From contig CAJTTU010000012.1 of the NCBI GenBank assembly GCA_910579325.1, positions 25,723 to 57,552 on the forward strand: a stretch of 31,830 nucleotides of DNA, written 5' to 3'. Below are positions 25,010 through 31,830 of this stretch, in pieces. Origin of the DNA: an uncultured Lachnospiraceae bacterium (GTDB lineage Bacteria; Bacillota; Clostridia; Lachnospirales; Lachnospiraceae). The first letter of the stretch is position 1. The number at the start of each line of letters is the position of its first letter. The position numbers and the translations under genes are program-made. Below the pieces are notes generated by a model that made no database searches, was not told the DNA's origin, and worked only from the letters and a program-made list of their open reading frames with translations.

Positions 25010-25115
25010 AATTTTTAAATGCGCAGCCGCACTGTCCGTATAAAGGGCAGCTGTGTATACTATGATAAAGAAAGTCCATGAAACAGGCTGATGACAGGAG
25101 GTGGAGTGCAGGGAG

Positions 25116-26351
25116 ATGATGGAAAAGCAGAAATTGACCAAATTGGAATTATCCTGGATTCTTTATGATGTGGGGAATTCGGCTTTCGTCCTTTTGATTG
25201 CCACCATACTGCCCATCTATTTTAATTCGCTGGCGGAGCAGGCCGGGCTGTCCAAGGTGGAATATCTGGCCTACTGGGGCTATGCGGCTTCCGTCGTCAC
25301 CTTGCTGGTGGCTGTGATCGGGCCGGTTTTCGGAACAATCTCTGATACGAAGGGTTACAAGAAACCCATCTTTACCATCAGTATGCTGGTGGGTGTTGCA
25401 GGGTGTGCGTTCCTGTCTTTTCCACGGTCGTGGATGATGTTTCTGGTTGTGTTTATTGTTGCGAAGATCGGGTATTCTTCCAGCCTGATTTTCTATGATG
25501 CCATGCTGTCGGACGTGACGGAGCCGGATCGAATGGACGGCGTGTCCTCCCAGGGGTATGCATGGGGGTATATCGGCAGCTGCATTCCGTTTATTGTCAG
25601 CCTGGGTTTGGTGCTGGGCGGCGAAGGACTTGGGATCTCCATGACGGCGGCCATGGCGGGAGCTTTTCTGATCAACGCGGCCTGGTGGCTTCTGTGTACT
25701 CTGCCCCTTCTGCGGCATTTTCGCCAGACCCACGGCGTGGAGCGGCTTTCCCATCCGGTGCGGGAAAGCTTTGTAAGGCTGGGGCATGTACTGAAGGATA
25801 TGAAAAAAGACAGACGGGTATTTTTGTTTCTCGTCGCCTTTTTCTTTTATATTGACGGCGTTTATACGATAATCGATATGGCCACCGCTTATGGGGAGGC
25901 GCTGGGGATGGACAGCACCGGTCTTTTGCTGGCGCTTCTGGTGACTCAGCTGGTCGCCTTTCCCTTTGCCCTGATTTTCGGCCGGGCGGCGAGGCGGTAT
26001 GAGAATGATAAGCTGATCCGGTTCTGTATCCTGGCTTACACGGCCATCGCCCTGTTCGCCATTCAGCTGGATCAGCAGTGGGAATTCTGGGTGCTGGCAG
26101 TCTTTGTGGGTATGTTTCAGGGCGGCATCCAGGCATTGTCCAGATCCTATTTTGCAAAGATTATCCCGGCGGAGAAATCCGGCGAATATTTCGGGATATT
26201 TGATATATGCGGCAAGGGCGCTTCCTTTCTGGGAACCGCGCTGGTAGGTTTGTTCGCACAGATCACCGGCAGCCCAAATGCGGGGGTGGCCGTGCTGGCA
26301 GTTATGTTTCTGACCGGGTTCCTGATATTTGGGAAAGCGGTAAAGGTTTAG
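25116..26351 (+). CDS. MFS transporter, UMF1/Atg22-like
   Basis: A membrane protein of about 411 residues with some 12 hydrophobic helices. The N-terminal WILYDVGNSAFVLLIATILP is characteristic of the UMF1/Atg22-like major facilitator branch, as are VFGTISDTKGYKKP after helix 2 and GMFQGGIQALSRSYFAKIIP near helix 10. Substrates of bacterial members are not established; in yeast the relative exports amino acids from the vacuole. Starts at ATG 25116 or 25119 are both possible, with AGGAGGTGG about 12 bases before the first. malQ begins 29 bases after the stop. Confidence 0.88.
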   Translation: MMEKQKLTKLELSWILYDVGNSAFVLLIATILPIYFNSLAEQAGLSKVEYLAYWGYAASVVTLLVAVIGPVFGTISDTKGYKKPIFTISMLVGVAGCAFLSFPRSWMMFLVVFIVAKIGYSSSLIFYDAMLSDVTEPDRMDGVSSQGYAWGYIGSCIPFIVSLGLVLGGEGLGISMTAAMAGAFLINAAWWLLCTLPLLRHFRQTHGVERLSHPVRESFVRLGHVLKDMKKDRRVFLFLVAFFFYIDGVYTIIDMATAYGEALGMDSTGLLLALLVTQLVAFPFALIFGRAARRYENDKLIRFCILAYTAIALFAIQLDQQWEFWVLAVFVGMFQGGIQALSRSYFAKIIPAEKSGEYFGIFDICGKGASFLGTALVGLFAQITGSPNAGVAVLAVMFLTGFLIFGKAVKV

Positions 26352-26380
26352 CGGAACTCAATTAGGAGGTAATAATATAA

Positions 26381-27871
26381 ATGAGCAACACAACTTTGCA
26401 GCGGGGAGCGGGGCTGCTGCTTCCGATTTATGCGCTGCCCGCCCCGTTCGGCGTGGGCACTCTGGGAAAATGCGCATATGAATTTGTCGATTTTTTAAGC
26501 GGAGCGGATCAGAAATACTGGCAGGTACTGCCGGCAGGCCCCACTACATATGGGGATAGTCCCTACCAGTCATATTCCGCATTTGCGGGCAATCCTTATT
26601 TTATCGATCTGGAGATGCTGGTTCAGGAAGGACTGCTGAGCTGGGATGAAATCAACCGCCTGTCCTGGGGAGATCATCCCTCCTATGTTTCCTATGATCT
26701 GCTGTTTCAGAACCGTCCTCAGGTATTGAAGCTGGCCTTTGGCCGGAGCCGCCACAAAGAAACCGAAGAATACAAGCGTTTCTGCGAGGAAAACAGCTTC
26801 TGGCTGGAAGGCTATGCGCTGTTTATGGCCTGTAAGGAGCATTTCAATTATCAGGCCTGGCATAAGTGGGAGGAAGGGCTGAAATTTAGGAAGCCGGAGG
26901 CGTTAAAGAAGTACGGCGAGCTGCTGAAGGAAAATGTGGAGTACCACAAATTCTGTCAGTATCAGTTTTTCCGCCAGTGGGAAAAATTAAAGGTTTATGC
27001 CAATGAAAAAAATGTGGAAATCATCGGCGACATTCCGATTTATGTGGCGCCGGACAGCGCGGATATATGGGAGCATCCGGAATATTTCCAGTTAGACGAG
27101 ACGCTGACGCCTACTAAAGTGGCCGGCGTGCCGCCCGACGCCTTTTCCGATGACGGCCAGCTCTGGGGCAATCCGCTGTATGACTGGGATGCCATCGAGG
27201 AGACGGATTTTCTCTGGTGGAGAGAGCGGATGAAGGCGTCGGCCAAGTTGTACGACTGCCTGCGCATCGATCATTTTATCGGGGTTGTGCGGTATTATAC
27301 CATTCCCTACGGGGCGTCAAACGCTAAGGAGGGCGAGTGGGTATGGGGCCCGGGGAAGAAGCTGATTAAGGCGTTAAAGGAAGAGGCCGGCCATACCAAA
27401 ATCATCGCCGAGGATCTGGGTATCGTGATTCCGGAGGTGGTGGAGCTGATGGAGGAGGAGGGCCTGCCGGGCATGAAGATCATCGAGTTTGCCTATGGCG
27501 GCGACAATACCAACCCTCATCTGCCCCACAATTACACGCCAAATTCCATCGTTTACGGCGGAACTCACGACAATGAGACCCTTGCCGGGCATTTTCAAGG
27601 AAAGTCCGGCTGGGAAGTGGAATACGCCATGGAGTATATGGGCATCAAGGAACCGGACCGGATGATCGACCGGATTTTCCGCACCGCCTATCAGAGCGTG
27701 GCCAGCGTGGCGATTTTCCAGGTACAGGACGTGCTGCATCTGGGCAATGAGGCCCGGACCAACGAGCCTTCGACGACAGGGAATAACTGGAAGTGGAGGC
27801 TGTACCCGGGACAGCTGACTTATAAAGAGCAGGGGTATCTGAAACGACTGGTGTGGGTGTTCAGAAGGTAA
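26381..27871 (+). CDS. malQ: 4-alpha-glucanotransferase (amylomaltase)
   Basis: A 496-residue GH77 enzyme that moves alpha-1,4-glucan segments between malto-oligosaccharides, releasing glucose. The catalytic residues are visible: nucleophile Asp297 (LRIDHFIGVVRYY), acid/base Glu344 (IIAEDLG) and Asp397 (GGTHDNETL). The N-terminus has the usual LLPIYALPAPFGVGTLG and WQVLPAGPTTYGDSPYQS. Length is normal. AGGAGGT precedes ATG 26381. It acts in cytoplasmic glycogen or maltodextrin metabolism and may work with the GH13 enzyme at the left edge, although they are far apart. Confidence 0.97.
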   Translation: MSNTTLQRGAGLLLPIYALPAPFGVGTLGKCAYEFVDFLSGADQKYWQVLPAGPTTYGDSPYQSYSAFAGNPYFIDLEMLVQEGLLSWDEINRLSWGDHPSYVSYDLLFQNRPQVLKLAFGRSRHKETEEYKRFCEENSFWLEGYALFMACKEHFNYQAWHKWEEGLKFRKPEALKKYGELLKENVEYHKFCQYQFFRQWEKLKVYANEKNVEIIGDIPIYVAPDSADIWEHPEYFQLDETLTPTKVAGVPPDAFSDDGQLWGNPLYDWDAIEETDFLWWRERMKASAKLYDCLRIDHFIGVVRYYTIPYGASNAKEGEWVWGPGKKLIKALKEEAGHTKIIAEDLGIVIPEVVELMEEEGLPGMKIIEFAYGGDNTNPHLPHNYTPNSIVYGGTHDNETLAGHFQGKSGWEVEYAMEYMGIKEPDRMIDRIFRTAYQSVASVAIFQVQDVLHLGNEARTNEPSTTGNNWKWRLYPGQLTYKEQGYLKRLVWVFRR

Positions 27872-27876
27872 AATAT

Positions 27877-27958
27877 GGTCAGGCCAAATGTTCATAGATG
27901 TATTGATACGTGCTTACGGGGCAGGCGGCATGTTGCGGATATGATTATTTGGCTGACC
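27877..27958. repeat. Inverted repeat between malQ and ispE
   Basis: GGTCAGGCCAAAT (27877-27889) and ATTTGGCTGACC (27947-27958) are reverse complements except for one bulged G, around a 57-base loop. The second arm ends 22 bases before the ispE start codon. No T-run follows and no gene lies within. Confidence 0.6.
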
Positions 27959-27980
27959 TTCACAGTATGATAAGGCAGAT

Positions 27981-28847
27981 ATGGAACAATTATATTTGAA
28001 AGCAATGGGAAAAATTAATCTGGGCCTGGATGTGGTGAGAAAGCGGGAGGACGGCTACCATGAGGTGCGGATGATCATGCAGACCGTGGGCGTCTATGAT
28101 CGGATCAGTTTGAAGCGCAGCCATACGCCGGGTATCCATGTCACCACCAATCTGTATTTCCTCCCGGTGAACGAAAACAACCTGGTATATAAGGCGGCAC
28201 AAATGCTGATGGAGGAATTTCAGGTTAAGGAGGGGCTGGACATTCATCTGCAAAAATATATTCCCGTGGCGGCCGGCATGGCCGGCGGCAGCGCGGACGC
28301 GGCGACGGTCCTGTATGGGGTGAACCGGATGTTCCGGCTGGGGCTTAGCCAGAAAGAGCTGATGGAGCGGGGCGTAAAGATCGGGGCGGACGTGCCCTAC
28401 TGCCTGATGCGGGGGACGGCATTGTCCGAGGGCATCGGCGAGGTGCTTACCAGACTGCCGGCGGCGCCGGCCTGCAAAGTGATTATCGCCAAGCCGGGTA
28501 TCAGCGTTTCCACGAAATATGTGTATGGTCATCTGGATGCGGCAGGGATCAAAGAACATCCGGATATCGACGGAATGATAGAGGCGATTCGAGAGGGAAG
28601 CTACGAGGGGGTGGTAAGAAGGCTTGGAAATGTATTGGAAACGGTAACACAGGAACGGCATCCGGTCATCGGGGAGATCAAGGAGCTGCTTACGGCTCAC
28701 GGCGCCGACGGCGCTTTGATGAGCGGCAGCGGCCCTACCGTGTTCGGGCTGTTCAGAGAGGAAAAGAAAGCCAGAGAAGCTTTGAGAGCGTTGGAAAAAA
28801 GCGGATTGGCAAAGCAGATGTACTTAACAGGGCTTTTTTCTCCATGA
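27981..28847 (+). CDS. ispE: 4-diphosphocytidyl-2-C-methyl-D-erythritol kinase
   Basis: A 288-residue GHMP kinase of the MEP isoprenoid pathway, which phosphorylates CDP-methylerythritol. The N-terminus has KAMGKINLGLDVVRKREDGYHEV. The ATP-binding glycine loop is at 95-105 (PVAAGMAGGSADAA). The C-terminus has GADGALMSGSGPTVFGLF. Length is typical. ATG 27981 has AAGG about eight bases upstream. The GntR-type regulator follows by 15 bases, so they form one operon. Confidence 0.96.
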   Translation: MEQLYLKAMGKINLGLDVVRKREDGYHEVRMIMQTVGVYDRISLKRSHTPGIHVTTNLYFLPVNENNLVYKAAQMLMEEFQVKEGLDIHLQKYIPVAAGMAGGSADAATVLYGVNRMFRLGLSQKELMERGVKIGADVPYCLMRGTALSEGIGEVLTRLPAAPACKVIIAKPGISVSTKYVYGHLDAAGIKEHPDIDGMIEAIREGSYEGVVRRLGNVLETVTQERHPVIGEIKELLTAHGADGALMSGSGPTVFGLFREEKKAREALRALEKSGLAKQMYLTGLFSP

Positions 28848-28862
28848 TAAGGGGGATATGTT

Positions 28863-29534
28863 ATGGAAGAACTCAAATTAGCAACTGATAAGTATCTTCC
28901 GCTCAGGGATGTGGTTTTTCAGACACTGCGGGAGGCGATTTTAAGGGGGAATATTAAACCGGGAGAGCGGCTGATGGAAATTCAGCTTTCTCAGCAGTTA
29001 GGGGTCAGCAGAACGCCGGTGCGGGAGGCGATCCGTATGCTGGAGCTGGAGGGCCTGGTCAACATGACGCCCCGGAAAGGCGCGGCGGTGGCCGCCATCT
29101 CCGAAAAAAGCCTGCGGGACGTGCTGGAGGTGCGGTGCGCCCTGGAGGAGCTGAGCGTGCGCCTGGCCTGCGAGCGGATGTCCTGGGAACAGTTCGAGCA
29201 GCTGCGGGCGTCAAATGTAAAGTTTGCCCAGGTGGCCGAAGGGGAAGATATCACGGAGATCGCGAAAAGCGACGAGGCATTTCACGATATTATCTATTAT
29301 TCTACGAACAATGATAAGCTGATTCTTTTGTTAAATCAACTGCGGGAGCAGATGTACCGCTACCGGATCGAGCATATCAAGATCAAGGAGCGGCGCAGTA
29401 TGCTGATCCGGGAACATCAGGAGATTATCGACGCGCTCAGGGAGCGGGACAGCCAGACGGCAGTACTTGTAATGCGTCGGCATATCAATAATCAGGAGAT
29501 CCAGGTGGGGAGGAAGATTAAGGAGAAGGAATAG
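28863..29534 (+). CDS. GntR-family regulator with FCD domain
   Basis: A 223-residue repressor-type protein. Residues 10-75 are a GntR winged helix (LREAILRGNIKPGERLMEIQLSQQLGVSRTPVREAIRMLELEG, read in parts). About 90-215 is the all-helical FCD effector domain, with metal-site candidates Asp and His at DEAFHDIIYY, and later histidines in REHQEII and MRRHINNQ. FCD regulators usually sense organic acids or sugar acids. AAGGGGG lies before ATG 28863. Coupling to ispE is unusual and does not reveal its ligand. Confidence 0.9.
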   Translation: MEELKLATDKYLPLRDVVFQTLREAILRGNIKPGERLMEIQLSQQLGVSRTPVREAIRMLELEGLVNMTPRKGAAVAAISEKSLRDVLEVRCALEELSVRLACERMSWEQFEQLRASNVKFAQVAEGEDITEIAKSDEAFHDIIYYSTNNDKLILLLNQLREQMYRYRIEHIKIKERRSMLIREHQEIIDALRERDSQTAVLVMRRHINNQEIQVGRKIKEKE

Positions 29535-29549
29535 GGAGAGAAGAGATGG

Positions 29550-29575
29550 AAAGGCCGGGAGAACCGGCCTTTTAT
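29550..29575 (+). terminator. Terminator after the ispE-gntR operon
   Basis: AAGGCCGG (29551-29558) pairs with CCGGCCTT (29564-29571) around a five-base loop and is followed by TTTAT. Confidence 0.85.
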
Positions 29576-29644
29576 AGTCGATAAATGCCGAATAATAAAT
29601 AAATACGGGGTAATGTAAAACATATTCCGAAATGGGAATTAAAA

Positions 29645-29673
29645 TTGTATTTCAACATATTATATGCTATAAT
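29645..29673 (+). promoter_or_regulatory. Extended -10 promoter of the broken ATPase gene
   Basis: TTGTAT (29645-29650), 17 bases, then TATAAT (29668-29673) preceded by TGC, an extended -10. It lies 22 bases before the start codon, so the damaged gene is probably still transcribed. Confidence 0.8.
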
Positions 29674-29694
29674 GAGGGGAAGGAGGGATGGAAA

Positions 29695-30865
29695 ATGGTG
29701 GAGCGCGAAGAGTATTTGAAACAGCTGCTTTCATGGAAGGATGAGAAAATTATCAAGGTAGTGACCGGAATCAGGAGATGCGGAAAGTCTACTTTGTTGA
29801 AGCAATACCAGGAATATCTGCTGAAGAACGGCATTACGCCGGAACAGATCATATCCATTAATTTTGAAAGAACGGCTTTGCGAGAGGAAAATGACCTATA
29901 TTTTTCTGGACGAAATTCAAAAGGTGAAAGACTTTGAAAAGGCAGTGGACAGTCTTTTTGTAAAGGAGAAGACTGATCTTTATATGACCGGGTCGAACGC
30001 CTGTATGCTTTCCGGGGATCTGGCAACGTTTTTGACAGGAAGATATGTTGAAATATCCATGCTCCCTTTTTCATTTAAAGAATATGTATCTGTCACAGGC
30101 CTTCGGAAGGAAGAGGCTTTTTCGGAATATATGCAAAGCGGCGGACTGCCTTATATTGCCGTTATGGACCGTACTGACGAAAAAGTAGATATGTATCTGG
30201 AAGGGATCTATCATACGGTGCTGATCCGGGATATCGAGGATCGGCAGGTCAGGAAGGAAAGGGAAACGGGAAAACGCAAAATAACAGATATCGCGCTGCT
30301 GAAAACGATAGCAAGATACCTGGCAAGCGTGATCGGCAGCCCTGTTTCCATAAAGAGCGTGACAGATTATCTGATTTCATCGGGCAGGAAAATATCCCCG
30401 AACACGGTAAACGATTACATGGAAGCATTGGCGGAGGCCTTTATTTTCTACCCTGTGGAGCGATTCGATATCGTGGGGAAACAGCTTTTAAAGGTGAATA
30501 AAAAAATGTATATGGTTGACCTGGGTTTGCGCAGCCATATTCTTCCAAGGGGACATTATGACCTGGGCTTTTCCATAGAGAATATCGTTTTTTTTGAGCT
30601 GCAGCGTCGTGGGAATAAAGTTACGGTCGGAAAGCTGGGAACGACAGAGGTAGATTTTGTGACACAGAAACAGGGCGTGGTCAGTTACTACCAGGTAACT
30701 GCCGATATGGCCGCTCAGGAAACCTTTGAGCGGGAAATGCGGCCATTACGGAACATCCGAGACAATTATGAAAAGACGGTTTTGACGCTGGACCGGTTTT
30801 CACTGGGAAATTATGAAGGGATCAAGGTGGTAAACGTGATCGACTGGCTTTTGGATATGGGGTAA
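29695..30865 (+). pseudogene. DUF4143-type AAA ATPase, broken by internal deletion
   Basis: Two overlapping frames together make one ATP-binding protein of the AAA_14/DUF4143 family. The first (from ATG 29695, AAGGAGGG upstream) carries Walker A GIRRCGKSTLL at 25-35 and runs correctly to ISINFE; it then reads out of frame and stops at 29937 after 81 residues. The second, one base out of register, picks up at KERLCERKMTYIFLDEIQ (Walker B) near 29864. It continues through TGSNACMLSGDLATFLTGRY and the DUF4143 end to 30865. Relatives carry roughly 17-20 residues between these points. The damage therefore looks like an out-of-frame deletion of about 50-60 bases (length 2 modulo 3). The gene looks more AT-rich than its neighbours, which would fit acquired DNA. 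Confidence 0.85.
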
Positions 30866-30897
30866 ACAGGCGGCTGTAATGATACGCCGCCTGTTTT
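30864..30897. terminator. Bidirectional terminator between the ATPase remnant and spoIIR
   Basis: AAACAGGCGGC (30864-30874) and GCCGCCTGTTT (30886-30896) form a perfect 11-bp stem with an 11-base loop, with T-runs usable on both strands. Confidence 0.85.
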
Positions 30898-30904
30898 GTC
30901 GGAT

Positions 30905-31624
30905 TCAGTGGTTTTCCAGCAGTTCGAACAGTTTAAATTTGATCTTCACATCCTTCCGCAGGCTCAGATATTCCGTTTCAGTCAGCTGCCGTTCTAAAAT
31001 TTCCCGGGATTCTTCCGGAAATTCGCAGCAGGTAGCGTCCGTGAAGCACAAGGGCGGATACATGACGCACCACCAGTTCTGTCCTTCGGCCTCGCCGATT
31101 TTTACCCGCAGCGCTTCGTAGTCCCCGGCGGGAAAGGTGAGATCGCCGTAGGTTTTTACGGGGAAGTAGCATGTGGTAAGCTCCAGGGAGATCGTATCGT
31201 TGGAGCCCTGGGACAGAAGAATTTCTTCTGCGGTTTTTTGGAGGTCTTCCATGTGAAGGGAAGTCCAGGCTTTGGCTTCGTGTACGTCCTGAAAATCCGG
31301 TGCGTTTGCGTCCATATAAGAAAGAATGCCGTCCCGCACTGTCAGCTTCAGCGCCTGGTCCTCCGGACTGTCGCTGTTGGCCAGGACATGGAGCCGCAGG
31401 ATTTTGCCGGCGATGGAGGCCTGGCAGGCGGCGGCGGAGCGGTCGATGTGGAGCCAGGCGGCGGTTAGGACTGCCAGGAGGGCGCAGGCGAGGGGCAGGG
31501 CTAACCGGGCAGGCCGGATAAACGTTCCGGGAACTGGTTTGTTATGTAAGGGATAGTGTTGTGTTTGTGTGCAAAAACGGGTAAATAGGTTTTTTGCAGG
31601 ATGATTATTTAAATGGTTGTTCAT
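30905..31624 (-). CDS. spoIIR: Stage II sporulation protein R
   Basis: A 239-residue protein. In Bacillus, SpoIIR is made in the forespore, crosses its membrane and triggers the SpoIIGA protease that activates sigma-E in the mother cell. The family core starts at about 73 with LRLHVLANSDSPEDQALKL (VRDGIL after it), and ends with NWWCVMYPPLCFTDATC and EYLSLRKDVKIKFKLFE. A hydrophobic export helix lies at about 41-60. It is preceded by an unusually long, His/Asn/Pro-rich N-terminus of 40 residues. No alternative start lies between it and ATG 31624, which has AAGGAG at good spacing. A sigma-F-like promoter lies upstream. Confidence 0.93.
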   Translation of the reverse strand: MNNHLNNHPAKNLFTRFCTQTQHYPLHNKPVPGTFIRPARLALPLACALLAVLTAAWLHIDRSAAACQASIAGKILRLHVLANSDSPEDQALKLTVRDGILSYMDANAPDFQDVHEAKAWTSLHMEDLQKTAEEILLSQGSNDTISLELTTCYFPVKTYGDLTFPAGDYEALRVKIGEAEGQNWWCVMYPPLCFTDATCCEFPEESREILERQLTETEYLSLRKDVKIKFKLFELLENH

Positions 31625-31676
31625 ATGAAAACTCCTTGTATTATATTTTTTGTTGGTTGACAGGTGCTTTTAATGG

Positions 31677-31706
31677 GAGTATTGCCGGGAGAAAAAGGGG
31701 TTATAC
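31677..31706 (-). promoter_or_regulatory. Sigma-F-type promoter of spoIIR
   Basis: On the minus strand: GTATA (31706-31702), 15 bases, GGCAATACTC (31686-31677). This fits the sigma-F pattern GYATA, about 15, GGnnAnAnT at every defined position. It lies about 52 bases before the spoIIR start codon. In Bacillus spoIIR is a sigma-F gene, so position and identity agree. Confidence 0.82.
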
Positions 31707-31775
31707 TTTTTTCGGTGAATTTGTAAAAATACTATTTTTGGAAATTATCATATAATACATTTTAATACTCGATTT

Positions 31776-31821
31776 TTGACAGTGGTATAAGTTTGACAAG
31801 ATAAAAGAAATTAATTAATTT
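31776..31821 (+). promoter_or_regulatory. Possible rightward promoter with repeated TTTGACA
   Basis: TTGACA occurs at 31776-31781 and again at 31793-31798, 17 bases apart. The second has TAATTT (31816-31821) at a 17-base spacing; the first has only a poor -10 (GATAAA). Any gene served lies beyond the window. The region is very A/T-rich, so chance matches are likely. Confidence 0.35.
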
Positions 31822-31830
31822 TTCTATAAA

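Noticed and set aside
25007..25066. A 19-codon frame overlapping the phospholipase-like gene stop
   Set aside because: No ribosome binding site of its own, and no hydrophobic or conserved pattern. It is likely chance.
29632..29694. Upstream ATG 29632 as start of the ATPase
   Set aside because: It lies upstream of the promoter -10 box (29668-29673), so it would not be in the transcript. ATG 29695 has a proper ribosome binding site.

Overview
The window looks like chromosome of an anaerobic, endospore-forming Clostridia member, most likely Lachnospiraceae. This is inferred from gene content, not from a database search. The signs are spore-coat CotF-type genes, spoIIR behind a sigma-F-like promoter, a DUF4080 radical SAM protein, VanW and pseudo-HtrA surface proteins, the MEP-pathway gene ispE, AGGAGG-type ribosome binding sites, frequent TTG/GTG starts and a mid-range GC content. 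Most genes lie on the + strand. No rRNA, tRNA, CRISPR array, prophage or intact insertion sequence was recognised.

Layout. 1-800: the 3' end of a probable GH13 glycosidase, then two small coat-protein genes whose leader can fold over the first ribosome binding site. 840-4500: terminator, a strong promoter with a palindrome over its -10 box, a small XRE regulator, a class I/II aminotransferase and a DUF4080 B12/radical SAM protein. 4500-7150: a symmetric repeat structure, a 32-residue membrane peptide, a VanW-family protein and a protein carrying only the C-terminal half of the AIR-synthase/HypE fold. 7270-9406: an overlapping Lrp regulator - aminotransferase - trmL operon. 9485-11011: a secreted beta-helix protein that converges on a minus-strand histidine kinase/response regulator pair.

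13337-15730 is mutS2 (minus strand). Its upstream region is an array of degenerate 38-bp tandem repeats. Beyond it, divergently, come a membrane HtrA-like protein that has lost two of three catalytic residues, a YhaM-type exonuclease and rlmD. 20215-22232: an ArsC/Spx-like protein and an anchored transglutaminase-like protein. 22415-24138: a DUF3786 gene and a DnaJ-like gene, divergent, each with a near-consensus promoter. 24185-29534: a zinc-dependent phospholipase C-like protein, a UMF1-type MFS transporter, malQ, ispE and a GntR/FCD regulator. 29645-30897: a DUF4143-type AAA ATPase gene broken by an out-of-frame internal deletion, between its own promoter and a terminator. 30905-31706: spoIIR (minus) with a sigma-F promoter.

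I do not see a clearly new multigene system. The best leads are non-coding or degenerate: the switch-like coat-gene leader, the repeat/hairpin structure before the small membrane peptide and VanW gene, the 38-bp repeats at mutS2, the pseudo-protease, the half-length AIR-synthase protein and the broken ATPase. Starts were re-chosen from ribosome binding sites where the longest reading frame was clearly too long.
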